From: Pseudoalteromonas aurantia
GTDB taxonomy: Bacteria > Pseudomonadota > Gammaproteobacteria > Enterobacterales > Alteromonadaceae
Direction: 5' to 3'
DNA length: 64,000 bases
NCBI RefSeq assembly: GCF_005886875.1
Contig: NZ_PNBY01000036.1
Coordinates: forward strand, 62,001-126,000
Every line of letters begins with the position of its first letter. Position 1 is the stretch's first letter. The notes beneath the pieces are model-generated. The model ran no database searches. It was not told where the DNA came from and was given only the letters and a program-made list of their open reading frames with translations. Both the position numbers and the translations under genes were made by a program. This document shows positions 43,822 to 53,319 of this stretch, one piece after another.

Positions 43822-44451
43822 ATGACAAATAAAAAACACTCAGCGAGTTCCCAGCGCTGGTTAAAAGAACATGTTGATGATCCATATGTTCAAGAAGCAC
43901 AAAAACGAGGGTTTCGTTCACGGGCTGTATTTAAGTTAGAAGAGATACAGCAGCGGGACAAATTGATAAAACCTGGTATGAGTGTTGTCGATCTTGGTGC
44001 TGCTCCTGGTAGTTGGTCTCAATACCTTGCAGAGCAAGTTGGCGCAAAAGGTCAAGTTATTGCGTGTGACATTTTACCGATGGACTCTTTGCCTGGTGTT
44101 GACTTTTTACAAGGCGACTTTCGTGAAGAGGCTGTATTAGATGCTTTACTAAATCGCATTGGCGGTAAAAATGTTGATGTCGTATTTTCTGACATGGCAC
44201 CTAATATGAGTGGTAACATGTCGACAGATCAGGCTGGAAGCATGTATTTAGTCGAACTTGCATTAGATATGTGTCATCAGGTACTGCGGAAAAATGGCGC
44301 ATTTGCTGTAAAAGTGTTCCAAGGTGAAAGCTTTGATCACTTTGTTCAAGAAGTACGTAAATGTTTTAACGTGGTAAAGATCCGCAAGCCAAAAGCGTCT
44401 AGACCTCGTTCGAGAGAAGTATATATAGTGGCGACAGGTTACAAACTGTAG
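43822..44451 (+). CDS. rlmE: 23S rRNA 2'-O-methyltransferase RlmE (FtsJ/RrmJ)
   Basis: RlmE methylates U2552 of 23S rRNA. ATG 43822 gives 209 residues, the same as the Escherichia enzyme; the 76 codons open upstream are in the divergent gap and yhbY. SAM motif [18 protein letters not shown], catalytic tetrad residues in [14 protein letters not shown] and AVKVFQGE are present. ftsH follows by 58 bases. Confidence 0.97.
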   Translation: MTNKKHSASSQRWLKEHVDDPYVQEAQKRGFRSRAVFKLEEIQQRDKLIKPGMSVVDLGAAPGSWSQYLAEQVGAKGQVIACDILPMDSLPGVDFLQGDFREEAVLDALLNRIGGKNVDVVFSDMAPNMSGNMSTDQAGSMYLVELALDMCHQVLRKNGAFAVKVFQGESFDHFVQEVRKCFNVVKIRKPKASRPRSREVYIVATGYKL

Positions 44452-44495
44452 TACAGTTGGACGGCATTAAGTTGAATTTAAACAATTTTGAATAC

Positions 44496-44501
44496 AAGAG
44501 G
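44496..44501 (+). promoter_or_regulatory. Ribosome binding site fixing a TTG start for ftsH
   Basis: AAGAGG lies 8 bases before TTG 44510 and 17 before ATG 44519, so the TTG start is preferred. Confidence 0.6.
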
Positions 44502-44509
44502 TTAACCCC

Positions 44510-46453
44510 TTGAGCGATATGGCAAAGAATTTAATACTCTGGTTGGTTATTGCAGTTGTGCTAATGACCGTGTTTCAGAGCTTCAATGGCGGCGATCAAA
44601 TTGATCGTCAAACAAGTTACACACAGTTTGTGAAAGAAGTGCGCAGTGGCGCAATTCGAGATGTTAACGTTGACCGTTACTCAGGTACTATTACCGGCGT
44701 AAAGGGCAATGGTGAGCGTTTTCAAACAATAATCCCAATGCATGACGCAGATTTAATTAACGATCTGCTAAAAAACGATGTGAATGTGAAAGGTGTTAAA
44801 CCAGAAGAGCAATCTTTCTTGGCTAATATTTTCATTTCTTGGTTCCCAATGCTGCTATTAATTGGTGTGTGGATATTCTTCATGCGCCAAATGCAAGGCG
44901 GTGGCGGTAAAGGTGCAATGTCTTTCGGTAAGAGCAAAGCGCGCCTTATGAGTGAAGATCAAGTTAAAACGACTTTTGCTGATGTCGCTGGTTGTGATGA
45001 AGCGAAAGAAGATGTAACTGAATTGGTTGACTTTTTACGCGACCCGTCAAAGTTTCAAAAGCTCGGTGGTAGTATTCCTAAAGGTGTTCTGATGGTCGGT
45101 CCTCCGGGAACGGGTAAAACACTTTTAGCAAAAGCGGTTGCTGGTGAAGCCAAAGTACCATTTTTCACAATATCAGGTTCAGATTTTGTTGAAATGTTTG
45201 TTGGTGTGGGTGCATCACGTGTACGTGACATGTTTGAGCAAGCTAAAAAAGCAGCACCGTGTATCATCTTTATTGATGAAATAGATGCCGTAGGCCGCAA
45301 GCGTGGCGCGGGTATGGGGGGGGGGCATGATGAACGTGAGCAAACACTCAATCAGATGCTTGTAGAGATGGATGGTTTTGAGGGCAATGAAGGTATTATT
45401 GTTATTGCTGCAACTAACCGACCAGATGTCCTTGACCCAGCTTTATTACGCCCAGGTCGCTTTGACCGTCAAGTTGTTGTTGGTTTGCCTGATATTCGTG
45501 GTCGTGAGCAAATATTGAATGTTCATATGAGAAAAGTACCGCTTGATGATAATGTTGAATCGTCAGTAATTGCACGTGGTACACCTGGATTTTCGGGTGC
45601 TGACTTGGCGAACCTTGTGAATGAAGCTGCACTATTTGCTGCACGTGGTAATAAGCGCAAAGTAAGTATGGCTGAATTCGATGCCGCAAAAGACAAGATA
45701 ATGATGGGCGCCGAGCGCAAGTCTATGGTTATGAGCGAGCACGAGAAAGAAATGACCGCTTATCATGAGGCTGGACACGCGATTGTTGGTCGTTTGGTTC
45801 CTGAACATGATCCTGTTTACAAAGTGTCGATTATTCCTCGGGGTCGAGCGTTAGGTGTAACTATGTACTTACCTGAGCAAGACAGAGTTAGCCATTCTAA
45901 AGAACATTTAGAATCGATGTTGTCTAGTTTATATGGTGGTCGTATTGCTGAAGCACTAATTTATGGTGACGATAAAGTGACGACAGGTGCAAGTAACGAC
46001 ATCGAACGTGCGACAGATATTGCTAAAAAGATGGTTACTCAGTGGGGTTTAAGCAACAAGTTAGGCCCACAAATGTACATGGAAGATCAGAATGAAATGT
46101 ACATGGGTGGCGGCTCTCAGCGTATGTCGGGCATGTCAGATGAGACAGCTAAATTAATTGACTCAGAGATCAAAGGCTTTGTAACCCGCAATTATGACCG
46201 TGCAGAACAAATATTGAAAGACAATATGGATGTATTGCATAGTATGAAAGACGCACTTATGAAGTATGAGACAATTGATGCACCTCAAATTGATGATTTG
46301 ATGGCACGTGTTGAAGTGAGACCACCTCGTGATGCGCATGATATTAAGCCAAAAGCTAAAGCATCAAAATCAGATGATGATGCAAATGACACAGAAAAAA
46401 AGTCGACTTCTGAATCTCAATCAAGTTCAGAGCTTGATGATAGTCCAGAATAA
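44510..46453 (+). CDS. ftsH: ATP-dependent zinc metalloprotease FtsH
   Basis: FtsH degrades membrane and regulatory proteins such as LpxC and sigma-32. It has 647 residues with two membrane segments (about 8-24, 104-124), AAA+ Walker A GPPGTGKT (197-204), Walker [12 protein letters not shown], the SRH region, and zinc site HEAGH (419-423). The tail is acidic and serine-rich. It starts with TTG 44510. A strong terminator follows at 46478. Confidence 0.98.
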   Translation: MSDMAKNLILWLVIAVVLMTVFQSFNGGDQIDRQTSYTQFVKEVRSGAIRDVNVDRYSGTITGVKGNGERFQTIIPMHDADLINDLLKNDVNVKGVKPEEQSFLANIFISWFPMLLLIGVWIFFMRQMQGGGGKGAMSFGKSKARLMSEDQVKTTFADVAGCDEAKEDVTELVDFLRDPSKFQKLGGSIPKGVLMVGPPGTGKTLLAKAVAGEAKVPFFTISGSDFVEMFVGVGASRVRDMFEQAKKAAPCIIFIDEIDAVGRKRGAGMGGGHDEREQTLNQMLVEMDGFEGNEGIIVIAATNRPDVLDPALLRPGRFDRQVVVGLPDIRGREQILNVHMRKVPLDDNVESSVIARGTPGFSGADLANLVNEAALFAARGNKRKVSMAEFDAAKDKIMMGAERKSMVMSEHEKEMTAYHEAGHAIVGRLVPEHDPVYKVSIIPRGRALGVTMYLPEQDRVSHSKEHLESMLSSLYGGRIAEALIYGDDKVTTGASNDIERATDIAKKMVTQWGLSNKLGPQMYMEDQNEMYMGGGSQRMSGMSDETAKLIDSEIKGFVTRNYDRAEQILKDNMDVLHSMKDALMKYETIDAPQIDDLMARVEVRPPRDAHDIKPKAKASKSDDDANDTEKKSTSESQSSSELDDSPE

Positions 46454-46477
46454 CGGTTAAAATACTGTCCTCTTATT

Positions 46478-46502
46478 AAAGCCCCGAATATCGGGGCTTT
46501 TT
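46478..46502 (+). terminator. Intrinsic terminator after ftsH
   Basis: AAAGCCCCGA (46478-46487) pairs with TCGGGGCTTT (46491-46500) around ATA, and continues into TT. It lies 25 bases after the stop. Confidence 0.92.
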
Positions 46503-46588
46503 AATATCCAAACGAAAGCCAAAAACTGGATTGAGAATTAAAACTAAAAAGCTCCTCACTATAGAATATTATTAAGCTAGGGTACACC

Positions 46589-47434
46589 ATGACTACGTTA
46601 AGTTTACCTCGGGGTCGCACTTTGGACCTCAATGTTCCGCAAGTAATGGGAATTATCAATGTCACACCAGATTCATTTTCTGATGGCGGGAATTATTTCA
46701 ATAGCGAGCATGCTGTAAAACAAGCCATGACAATTCTAAAACAAGGTGCAACTATTTTAGATATTGGTGGTGAGTCTACACGTCCAGGGGCACCTGATGT
46801 CACTTGTGAAGTTGAACTACAAAGAGTGCTCCCCGTGATCTCAGCAATTCGAGCGAGGTCTGATTGTGTGATTTCTATCGATACGAGCAAGGCACAAGTC
46901 ATGGAAGCGGCAATAAACGCTGGTGCCGATATCATTAACGACGTACGCGCTTTACAAGAGCCTAATGCGTTGGAAATGGCTGCACAATTTGACGATGTAC
47001 CCGTTTGCTTAATGCATATGCAAGGACAGCCCAGAACGATGCAAGCAAATCCAAGCTATACAAATTTGATACCTCAGGTGAAGCTGTTTTTTAATGAGCG
47101 TATTGAAGCTTGTGAACAAGCGGGAATAAAGCGCGATAGGTTAATTATTGATCCTGGGTTTGGCTTTGGTAAAAATCTGGCGCATAACTTGAGTCTACTG
47201 GGGGAGTTTGAGCAGTTTGCTACGTTTGAGCTACCTTTATTGGCAGGGTTATCGCGCAAATCAATGTTTGGTCAATTATTGAATCGGGACACTGATAAAC
47301 GCTTAGCGGCGAGTTTAGCTGGCGCGTTACTGTGCGCGCAGAAGGGCGCACATATTATTAGAGTCCATGATGTTCAGGAAACAGCTGACGTGTTAAATGT
47401 ATGGCAGGCAGCTAGAAATGGAGTAACTTTATGA
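46589..47434 (+). CDS. folP: Dihydropteroate synthase FolP
   Basis: FolP condenses p-aminobenzoate with dihydropterin pyrophosphate in folate synthesis, and is the sulfonamide target. It has 281 residues with signatures [14 protein letters not shown] (about 21-34) and [13 protein letters not shown] (about 57-70), and the C-terminal [24 protein letters not shown] 46589 follows an AGGG site. It overlaps glmM by four bases (ATGA). Confidence 0.97.
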   Translation: MTTLSLPRGRTLDLNVPQVMGIINVTPDSFSDGGNYFNSEHAVKQAMTILKQGATILDIGGESTRPGAPDVTCEVELQRVLPVISAIRARSDCVISIDTSKAQVMEAAINAGADIINDVRALQEPNALEMAAQFDDVPVCLMHMQGQPRTMQANPSYTNLIPQVKLFFNERIEACEQAGIKRDRLIIDPGFGFGKNLAHNLSLLGEFEQFATFELPLLAGLSRKSMFGQLLNRDTDKRLAASLAGALLCAQKGAHIIRVHDVQETADVLNVWQAARNGVTL

Positions 47435-48771
47435 CAACAAGAAAATATTTCGGTACCGACGGTGTTCGAGGTTTAGTAGGTGAGTACCCGATAACACCAG
47501 AGTTTGCATTAAAACTTGGTTGGGCTGCGGGAAAAGTATTGTCAAAGTCAGGTACTAAGAAAGTCATTATCGGAAAAGATACACGTATTTCCGGCTATTT
47601 ATTAGAAACTTCATTAGAAGCTGGTTTAATTGCCGCCGGTATTGATGTGGTTTTACTAGGGCCAATGCCGACACCGGCTGTGGCTTATTTAACACAAACT
47701 TTTCGTGCTGAAGCTGGTATTGTGATAAGTGCGTCTCATAACCCATACCATGACAATGGCATAAAGTTTTTTAGTGGTAATGGCCTAAAGCTTGCTGATT
47801 CAGTGGAGCTTGAAATAGAAGCAATGCTTGATGATAAAATGACGTGTGTGCCATCAGAGCAACTCGGCAAGGCGCACAGGCTAGACAACGCAGATGGACG
47901 CTACATTGAGTTTTGTAAAGGCCAGTTTCCTAATGAACTGTCATTAGAAGGGCTAAAAATTGTTTTAGACTGCGCAAATGGTGCGACGTACCATATTGCG
48001 CCAGCTGTGATGCGTGAGTTAGGTGCGACGGTGATTTGTCATGCCTGTGAACCAAACGGGGTAAACATCAACCTTAACTGTGGTGCAACTCATGTAGACA
48101 GTTTAAAACGTAAAGTACTTGAGCATGATGCTGACATGGGTATTGCCTACGATGGTGACGGTGACCGAGTGATGATGGTTGATCATAATGGCAGAGTTTT
48201 TGATGGTGATGATATAGTTTACATTATTGCCAGCCAAGCGTTTGAACAAGGTACGCTAGGTGGCGGTGTTGTAGGTACTGTCATGTCTAACATGGGGTTA
48301 GAAAATGCATTAAAGGCAAAAGGCATTGAGTTTGCTCGAAGCAAAGTAGGTGACCGTTACGTTATGGAGCTTTTAGCGCAGAATGATTGGAAAATCGGTG
48401 GTGAAAGTTCTGGTCATGTCTTGAGCTTAGATCTCATCAGCACAGGTGATGGAATTATATCGAGCTTACAAGTGCTTGCAGCGATGGTCTCACAAAATAA
48501 AACGCTACAAGATTTAGGACAAGGGTTTGTAAAATACCCAATGAATATGATCAATGTTAGGTATTCTGTCTCAGTAGACCCAACAACTTCACCTGAAGTG
48601 ATTGCAGTTGTAAATGCGGTTGAAGCTGAATTGGCGGGTAAAGGTCGTGTGTTATTAAGAAAGTCAGGCACTGAACCTGTCATTAGAGTCATGGTCGAAG
48701 CTGAGCAAGAGAAGCAGGTCCTCGATTTTTCTCAAAAAATTGCTGAAGTTGTTGAAACTGTGAGCAATTAA
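47431..48771 (+). CDS. glmM: Phosphoglucosamine mutase GlmM
   Basis: GlmM converts glucosamine-6-phosphate to glucosamine-1-phosphate for peptidoglycan and LPS. It has 446 residues, active-site phosphoserine S102 in [13 protein letters not shown], metal loop DGDGDR ([13 protein letters not shown]), and sugar-binding GGESSGH. It is co-translated with folP. Length is standard. Confidence 0.98.
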   Translation: MTTRKYFGTDGVRGLVGEYPITPEFALKLGWAAGKVLSKSGTKKVIIGKDTRISGYLLETSLEAGLIAAGIDVVLLGPMPTPAVAYLTQTFRAEAGIVISASHNPYHDNGIKFFSGNGLKLADSVELEIEAMLDDKMTCVPSEQLGKAHRLDNADGRYIEFCKGQFPNELSLEGLKIVLDCANGATYHIAPAVMRELGATVICHACEPNGVNINLNCGATHVDSLKRKVLEHDADMGIAYDGDGDRVMMVDHNGRVFDGDDIVYIIASQAFEQGTLGGGVVGTVMSNMGLENALKAKGIEFARSKVGDRYVMELLAQNDWKIGGESSGHVLSLDLISTGDGIISSLQVLAAMVSQNKTLQDLGQGFVKYPMNMINVRYSVSVDPTTSPEVIAVVNAVEAELAGKGRVLLRKSGTEPVIRVMVEAEQEKQVLDFSQKIAEVVETVSN

Positions 48772-48849
48772 TCAATTTTTTTATTTTTTATCTTGTAACT
48801 TTGGGTGAGTCGAGTTAGTATCTCACCCGCTTTAAATGCGGAGTATCGA

Positions 48850-49599
48850 ATGGCGCAGCGTAAGCCAATAGTTGCTGGAAACTGGAAAATGAACGGTTCA
48901 ATAGAACTAGTATCAGAGATCAGTACAGCAATAAGTAAATATAAAAATGAGCAAGTTGACGTTATTATTTTTCCTCCTGCTCTTTTATTGTGTAAGGCTG
49001 TCGAGTCCGGTGTTAATGTTGGCACTCAAACTATTTCTGAATTTGATTCCGGTGCCTTTACAGGGGAAATAGAAGCTAAGTTAGCAAAACAACTTGGTGC
49101 AAATTATACGCTGGTAGGTCATTCAGAAAGACGTGCAATTTTCGGCGAAACAAGCGAAATTGTTGCTGATAAATTTGCCAAAGCACAAGAAAAAGGGTTA
49201 ATACCGGTACTCTGTGTAGGTGAAACAGAAAAGCAAAGAGAGTTAGGCGCAACAGAAAAAGTAGTAGCTGAACAAATAAATGCGGTAATATCTAAATTAG
49301 GTATAGCAGCGCTCTCAAATTCTGTGCTAGCATACGAGCCCGTTTGGGCAATCGGAACCGGTAAAACGGCGACTCCTGAGCAAGCACAGTCTGTACACAA
49401 ATTTATTCGTGACATGCTTAGCACACAAAGCGAGCCTGTCGCACAATCACTGCAAATTCTTTATGGTGGCAGTGTTAATGATAAAAACAGTAAAAGCTTA
49501 TTTACACAACCAGATATAGATGGCGGTCTTATCGGCGGCGCTAGTCTGAAAGCAGATGCATTTGTGAGCATTTGCAACAGTGCATTAGGAAACGTATAG
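48850..49599 (+). CDS. tpiA: Triosephosphate isomerase TpiA
   Basis: TpiA interconverts dihydroxyacetone phosphate and glyceraldehyde-3-phosphate. ATG 48850, with GGAG 6 bases ahead, gives 249 residues: Asn/Lys motif GNWKMNGS (10-17), catalytic H91 (GHSERR) and E163 (AYEPVWAIGTG). Fifteen in-frame codons upstream from 48805 are not translated. A T-rich 78-base gap with a GGGTGAG/CTCACCC inverted repeat (48803-48809, 48822-48828) precedes it. secG follows by one base. Confidence 0.98.
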   Translation: MAQRKPIVAGNWKMNGSIELVSEISTAISKYKNEQVDVIIFPPALLLCKAVESGVNVGTQTISEFDSGAFTGEIEAKLAKQLGANYTLVGHSERRAIFGETSEIVADKFAKAQEKGLIPVLCVGETEKQRELGATEKVVAEQINAVISKLGIAALSNSVLAYEPVWAIGTGKTATPEQAQSVHKFIRDMLSTQSEPVAQSLQILYGGSVNDKNSKSLFTQPDIDGGLIGGASLKADAFVSICNSALGNV

Positions 49600-49600
49600 C

Positions 49601-49948
49601 ATGTACGAAATATTATTGGTTATTTATTTAATTGTTGCACTAGCACTTATCGGTATGGTGTTAATACAGCAAGGTAAAGGTGCAGACATGGGATCTTCAT
49701 TCGGGGCAGGTGCATCAGCGACTGTATTCGGATCATCAGGTGCCGGTAATTTTATGACTAAAACAACGACAGTTTTAGCGACTGTATTCTTTGTTTTAAG
49801 TATTGTTTTGGGTAACTTGACAGCAGGTCAAATTAAACAAACAGACGAGTGGGAAAATCTAGAAGCACCAGCTGAGTCAGTTTCAGTGCCTGCAGCGTCA
49901 GATGTACCAGCGTCAACTGACAACAACACGTCAGACGTACCAAATTAA
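49601..49948 (+). CDS. secG: Preprotein translocase subunit SecG
   Basis: SecG assists SecYE in protein export. It has 115 residues with two membrane segments (about 3-22, 53-71) flanking the conserved loop QQGKGADMGSSFGAGASATVFGSSG, and an acidic low-complexity tail. The tRNA-Leu gene follows by 66 bases. Confidence 0.97.
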   Translation: MYEILLVIYLIVALALIGMVLIQQGKGADMGSSFGAGASATVFGSSGAGNFMTKTTTVLATVFFVLSIVLGNLTAGQIKQTDEWENLEAPAESVSVPAASDVPASTDNNTSDVPN

Positions 49949-50014
49949 TAAAAGATTGGTAACCTTTAGTTACCCAGTCGGTTAGCGCCTCAGTTAATCA
50001 AATGACTGTAAAAA

Positions 50015-50099
50015 GCGGATGTGGTGGAATTGGTAGACACGCTACCTTGAGGGGGTAGTGCTTTCGGGCGTGGGGGTTCAAGTCCCCCCATCCGCACCA
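50015..50099 (+). tRNA. tRNA-Leu, anticodon GAG
   Basis: The 85-base gene has acceptor stem GCGGATG pairing with CATCCGC, encoded ACCA end, an anticodon stem CTACC/GGTAG enclosing the loop TTGAGGG (anticodon GAG at 50049-50051), a long variable arm typical of leucine tRNAs, and T-arm GGGGGTTCAAGTCCCCC. secG plus tRNA-Leu is a common gammaproteobacterial order. Confidence 0.97.
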
Positions 50100-50108
50100 A
50101 ATAATAAG

Positions 50109-50140
50109 AACCCGGTTGATGAAAGTCAGCCGGGTTTTTT
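50109..50140 (+). terminator. Intrinsic terminator after tRNA-Leu
   Basis: AACCCGGTTGA (50109-50119) pairs with TCAGCCGGGTT (50126-50136), one G-T wobble, with loop TGAAAG and a run of Ts to 50140. Confidence 0.92.
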
Positions 50141-50232
50141 ATCTTTTAATAGTATGTTAAAACACACTTATGTTGCTGTTTTTACTTTGTGATCGCCTTT
50201 ACTTCAATTATGCTATGAATACCTCTATTTAA

Positions 50233-52230
50233 GTGTTACTCCTCTTGTTATTTATCACGCCACTTATTTTTAAATATACAGCCCCATACCTCAGTATAGG
50301 TATTCATGATGATGGTATCGTGTTGCATAACCGTCATGGCAAGCCTGAGTTACTGCTTTGGAAACAAATAAATCAGCCTCCTAAACTTGATCGTAAAGTT
50401 GTTTTTAGTTATTTAACTATTTCACATACTCACGGCCAGCTATCACAGCCTATTAAAGTGGAAAATAAGTTAGAGTTCACTTTGAGACTGCAAAAGCTAT
50501 GGGTCTTGCATCATCAAAAAGCGTTAATGGAGCGCATACTCAAACTAGAAAGATTACTTAAAGAAAGGTATTTATCACATGGTCTTATGAGCATGCTTAT
50601 GTCTGCTCTGATCCCGTATTGCGACAAATGGCTATCTTGGGATATACGCTGTGAGATCAGTGCTGAATTAGTTCAAGCCATTGCTACTTTAAAGGAGTTT
50701 ACGCAATGGAGTAGCAGTGATATAGCTGAATTCCAAGAAAGTTATGTAAGCTATAAACTTCGAGAACATGAAGCATTTTTTGACACGGTAGAGAAGTTAC
50801 CACTCACTGCTGCACAGAGGCGGGCTTGTGTAATACAAGACGAGCGGCAGTTATTACTTGCAGGTGCAGGTACGGGAAAAACAAGTGTGATGATAGCAAA
50901 AGCGCAATACTTGGCGCACACCCGCCAAGCATATGCTAAGCATATACTGATGTTAGCGTATGGTAATGAGGCCGCGCGTGAAATGGTGCAAAGAGCAAGT
51001 CAATACCCTACATTTCCAAAGTGCATGACGTTTCATAAATTAGGCTTAAAGATCATTGAGAGCGTAGAGGGGAAGGCACCAAAGATTTCAACCCTTGCTC
51101 AGAATGAAGTTGAGAAACGTACGTTTGTGAAAGAAACGATATTACTCCTTTGCCAAGAAGAGCAATATCAGCTCAGCTTTACGCGTTATGCTGAGTGTTC
51201 AGGCAAGGATTTACAGAGCATTCGTCAATACCTAGAAGGCTCTAAAGGCGGTCGTTTGTTAAAAACCATTACAGGCGCGTTAGCACACTTAAAATGTGCT
51301 AGGGCGATGAATAGTTTGTCGAGAGTAGAAACACACTTTAGTGACGCACTACTGTGTATTAGACCTATTTTGGCGGAGTATAGCCTTTATTTGAGTAATG
51401 AAAAGGCGATTGATTTTGAAGATATGGTTCTCAAGTCAATTAAGTATGTACAAGAAAAAAGGTTTATATCTCCCTGGACACACTTTTTAGTGGATGAGTT
51501 TCAGGATATATCCCCCATACGCGCCAAATTATTGAAAGCATTAATAACACAGTCCGAGCGACATCATTTGTTCTGTGTTGGAGATGATTGGCAATCTATC
51601 TACAGGTTTAGTGGCGCAGATATTTCTTATACAACGGATTTCACAAACTTCTTTGGCAAAGGGACCGTAACACAACTAGACACAACATTTCGCTATCATC
51701 AAGCGTTATTAGACGTGTCTAGCCGCTTTATTTGTGCCAATCCTAGTCAAATAATGAAACGAATATCGGCCCATAGCACTGATGATATCGCTCCGCTGGT
51801 ATATGTTGAAGGTTCCGACGACCAGCAGTCATTGCTCATCGCGTTAAGCCAATTAAATGCCAGAGCAGGTAAGGGATGTAGCGTATTAATATTAGCGCGA
51901 TACCATAAGTTGTTACCTGATAAATCGCACTTATCTATGTTACAGCAACAGTTTGAACGTTTAGAGTTAGGAACTATGACATTTCATGGCTCAAAAGGTA
52001 AAGAAGCTGATTACAGTATTTTATTAGGCTTGCATGCAGGTGCAGGAGGGGTGCCTGCTCAAGAAGGGGAAGGTACGTTATTAAATGCTTTATTGCCTGA
52101 ACAAGGGCATTTCCCCCATGCTGAAGAGCGGCGATTATTTTATGTCGCCTTAACGCGTGCTAAACGCCAAGTGTACCTTATTAAACCAAAAGCGAATCCG
52201 AGTGAATTTTTATTGGAGCTCGATAATTAA
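50233..52230 (+). CDS. UvrD/Rep-family helicase, HelD (DNA helicase IV)-like
   Basis: The 665-residue superfamily 1A helicase has Walker A GAGTGKT (211-217), HFLVDEFQDISPIRAKLL (motif II region), VGDDWQSIYRFSGADISYTTDF (motif III), a motif V HGSKGKEADY and motif VI VALTRAKRQVYL, all in close agreement with Escherichia HelD. The ~190-residue N-terminus matches HelD in layout, not in detail, and begins hydrophobic. TAA at 50230 in frame means GTG 50233 is the first possible start. It probably acts in recombination or repair. It lies where rimP often follows tRNA-Leu in relatives. Confidence 0.9.
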   Translation: MLLLLLFITPLIFKYTAPYLSIGIHDDGIVLHNRHGKPELLLWKQINQPPKLDRKVVFSYLTISHTHGQLSQPIKVENKLEFTLRLQKLWVLHHQKALMERILKLERLLKERYLSHGLMSMLMSALIPYCDKWLSWDIRCEISAELVQAIATLKEFTQWSSSDIAEFQESYVSYKLREHEAFFDTVEKLPLTAAQRRACVIQDERQLLLAGAGTGKTSVMIAKAQYLAHTRQAYAKHILMLAYGNEAAREMVQRASQYPTFPKCMTFHKLGLKIIESVEGKAPKISTLAQNEVEKRTFVKETILLLCQEEQYQLSFTRYAECSGKDLQSIRQYLEGSKGGRLLKTITGALAHLKCARAMNSLSRVETHFSDALLCIRPILAEYSLYLSNEKAIDFEDMVLKSIKYVQEKRFISPWTHFLVDEFQDISPIRAKLLKALITQSERHHLFCVGDDWQSIYRFSGADISYTTDFTNFFGKGTVTQLDTTFRYHQALLDVSSRFICANPSQIMKRISAHSTDDIAPLVYVEGSDDQQSLLIALSQLNARAGKGCSVLILARYHKLLPDKSHLSMLQQQFERLELGTMTFHGSKGKEADYSILLGLHAGAGGVPAQEGEGTLLNALLPEQGHFPHAEERRLFYVALTRAKRQVYLIKPKANPSEFLLELDN

Positions 52231-52322
52231 GCAATAGTTCTTTGTTTAATTAGGTAAAAATTGTCGCAATTGGTAATCCTCTGCTAAGTTTAAAACATTA
52301 CGATTGCGAGTGACTTGTCGAG

Positions 52323-52397
52323 ATGGAAACAGAGCAATACATTTATCACAAAAGCCAGTAGATTAAGGAACCCGTATTAAATGAACGGGTTCAGCTT
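52323..52397 (+). other. Apparent lost 5' end of the FIST gene with an in-frame amber codon
   Basis: ATG 52323 opens a frame METEQYIYHKSQ followed by TAG at 52359-52361, then IKEPVLNERVQL continuing in the same frame into the FIST protein. AAGGA (52365-52369) precedes a six-codon mini-ORF ATG 52381 (MNGFSL) whose TGA overlaps the GTG start at 52398. Confidence 0.6.
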
Positions 52398-53318
52398 GTG
52401 ACTGTGTTTTTTAGTTTAGATGAACGAAACTGCAACGAGCTTAAGCGTTTGAAGGATTATTTTCCGAATGCCAAAATAGTAGGCTGCAGTAGCGCAGGTG
52501 ATATAACTGCAGATCAGCTGTTTGATGACGCAATGGTTATTACCGCTTTTTCATTCAGCAATACTCGAGTCGCTATTTATAGTGATGCATTGCAAGAGAC
52601 AGCAATGAGTGAGTTTTGTGAGTTTGCAGCCTCAGCGTTGCAAAAACCCGATCTCAAATGGTTACTGGTAATTAGCGATGGGCATGTTTTAGAGGAAGGC
52701 GCTGTGATCTTATGTGCTTTTTACTCAGAAACGCTGAAAGTAAGCTATGCATGTGTTGGCGGATGGGATCCGTTTGGACCAAAACGAGAGATCACTCAAG
52801 CTAAAGGAAATTGTCTGTATGCGCTAGATGGAGAACCTGCGATCACCTTGTACAAGCAGTATTTAGGTCCATATGCCAATGATTTACCAGCATCAGCGCT
52901 GAGGTTTCCACTTCAGGTCACACATCCTGAAACAGGCCTCACGATGATAAGCACGATATTAGATATTGATTATGAGGACAATAGCATGGTATTTGCTGGC
53001 GATATGCCACATCAAGGCTATGCACAATTAATGAAAGCTAACTTTGATCGGCTCGCGGATGGGGCTGGGGCTGCGCTTATGAAGTCATTAGAAAGTGCAC
53101 ATGGCGATTCAGGCGTTGCTTTATTAATTAGTTGCGTCGGTAGAAAGCTTGTTTTGGGGCCGAGAGTCGAGGAGGAGATAGAAGCGCTCATAACAAAATT
53201 AGCTTCTGGGTTTAAGTGTATGGGCTTTTATTCATATGGAGAGTTGGCTCCAGACGATCATGGTGGGCCTTGCCTTTTACACAACCAAACGATGACAGTA
53301 ACACTTGTCTCAGAATAA
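52398..53318 (+). CDS. FIST-domain sensor protein, N-terminus interrupted
   Basis: FIST domains are small-ligand sensor modules found next to signalling enzymes. The 306-residue ORF begins within the first FIST_N strand (MTVFFSLDERNCNELKRL, then AKIVGCSSAGDIT), followed by FIST_N and FIST_C (FLxCMGFYSYGELAPD near the end). GTG 52398 is the only usable start after a TAG at codon 13 of the apparent original ORF. It is followed after one base by a PAS-GGDEF-EAL gene, so the pair probably acts together. Whether the truncated form works is unknown. Confidence 0.8.
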   Translation: MTVFFSLDERNCNELKRLKDYFPNAKIVGCSSAGDITADQLFDDAMVITAFSFSNTRVAIYSDALQETAMSEFCEFAASALQKPDLKWLLVISDGHVLEEGAVILCAFYSETLKVSYACVGGWDPFGPKREITQAKGNCLYALDGEPAITLYKQYLGPYANDLPASALRFPLQVTHPETGLTMISTILDIDYEDNSMVFAGDMPHQGYAQLMKANFDRLADGAGAALMKSLESAHGDSGVALLISCVGRKLVLGPRVEEEIEALITKLASGFKCMGFYSYGELAPDDHGGPCLLHNQTMTVTLVSE

Positions 53319-53319
53319 T

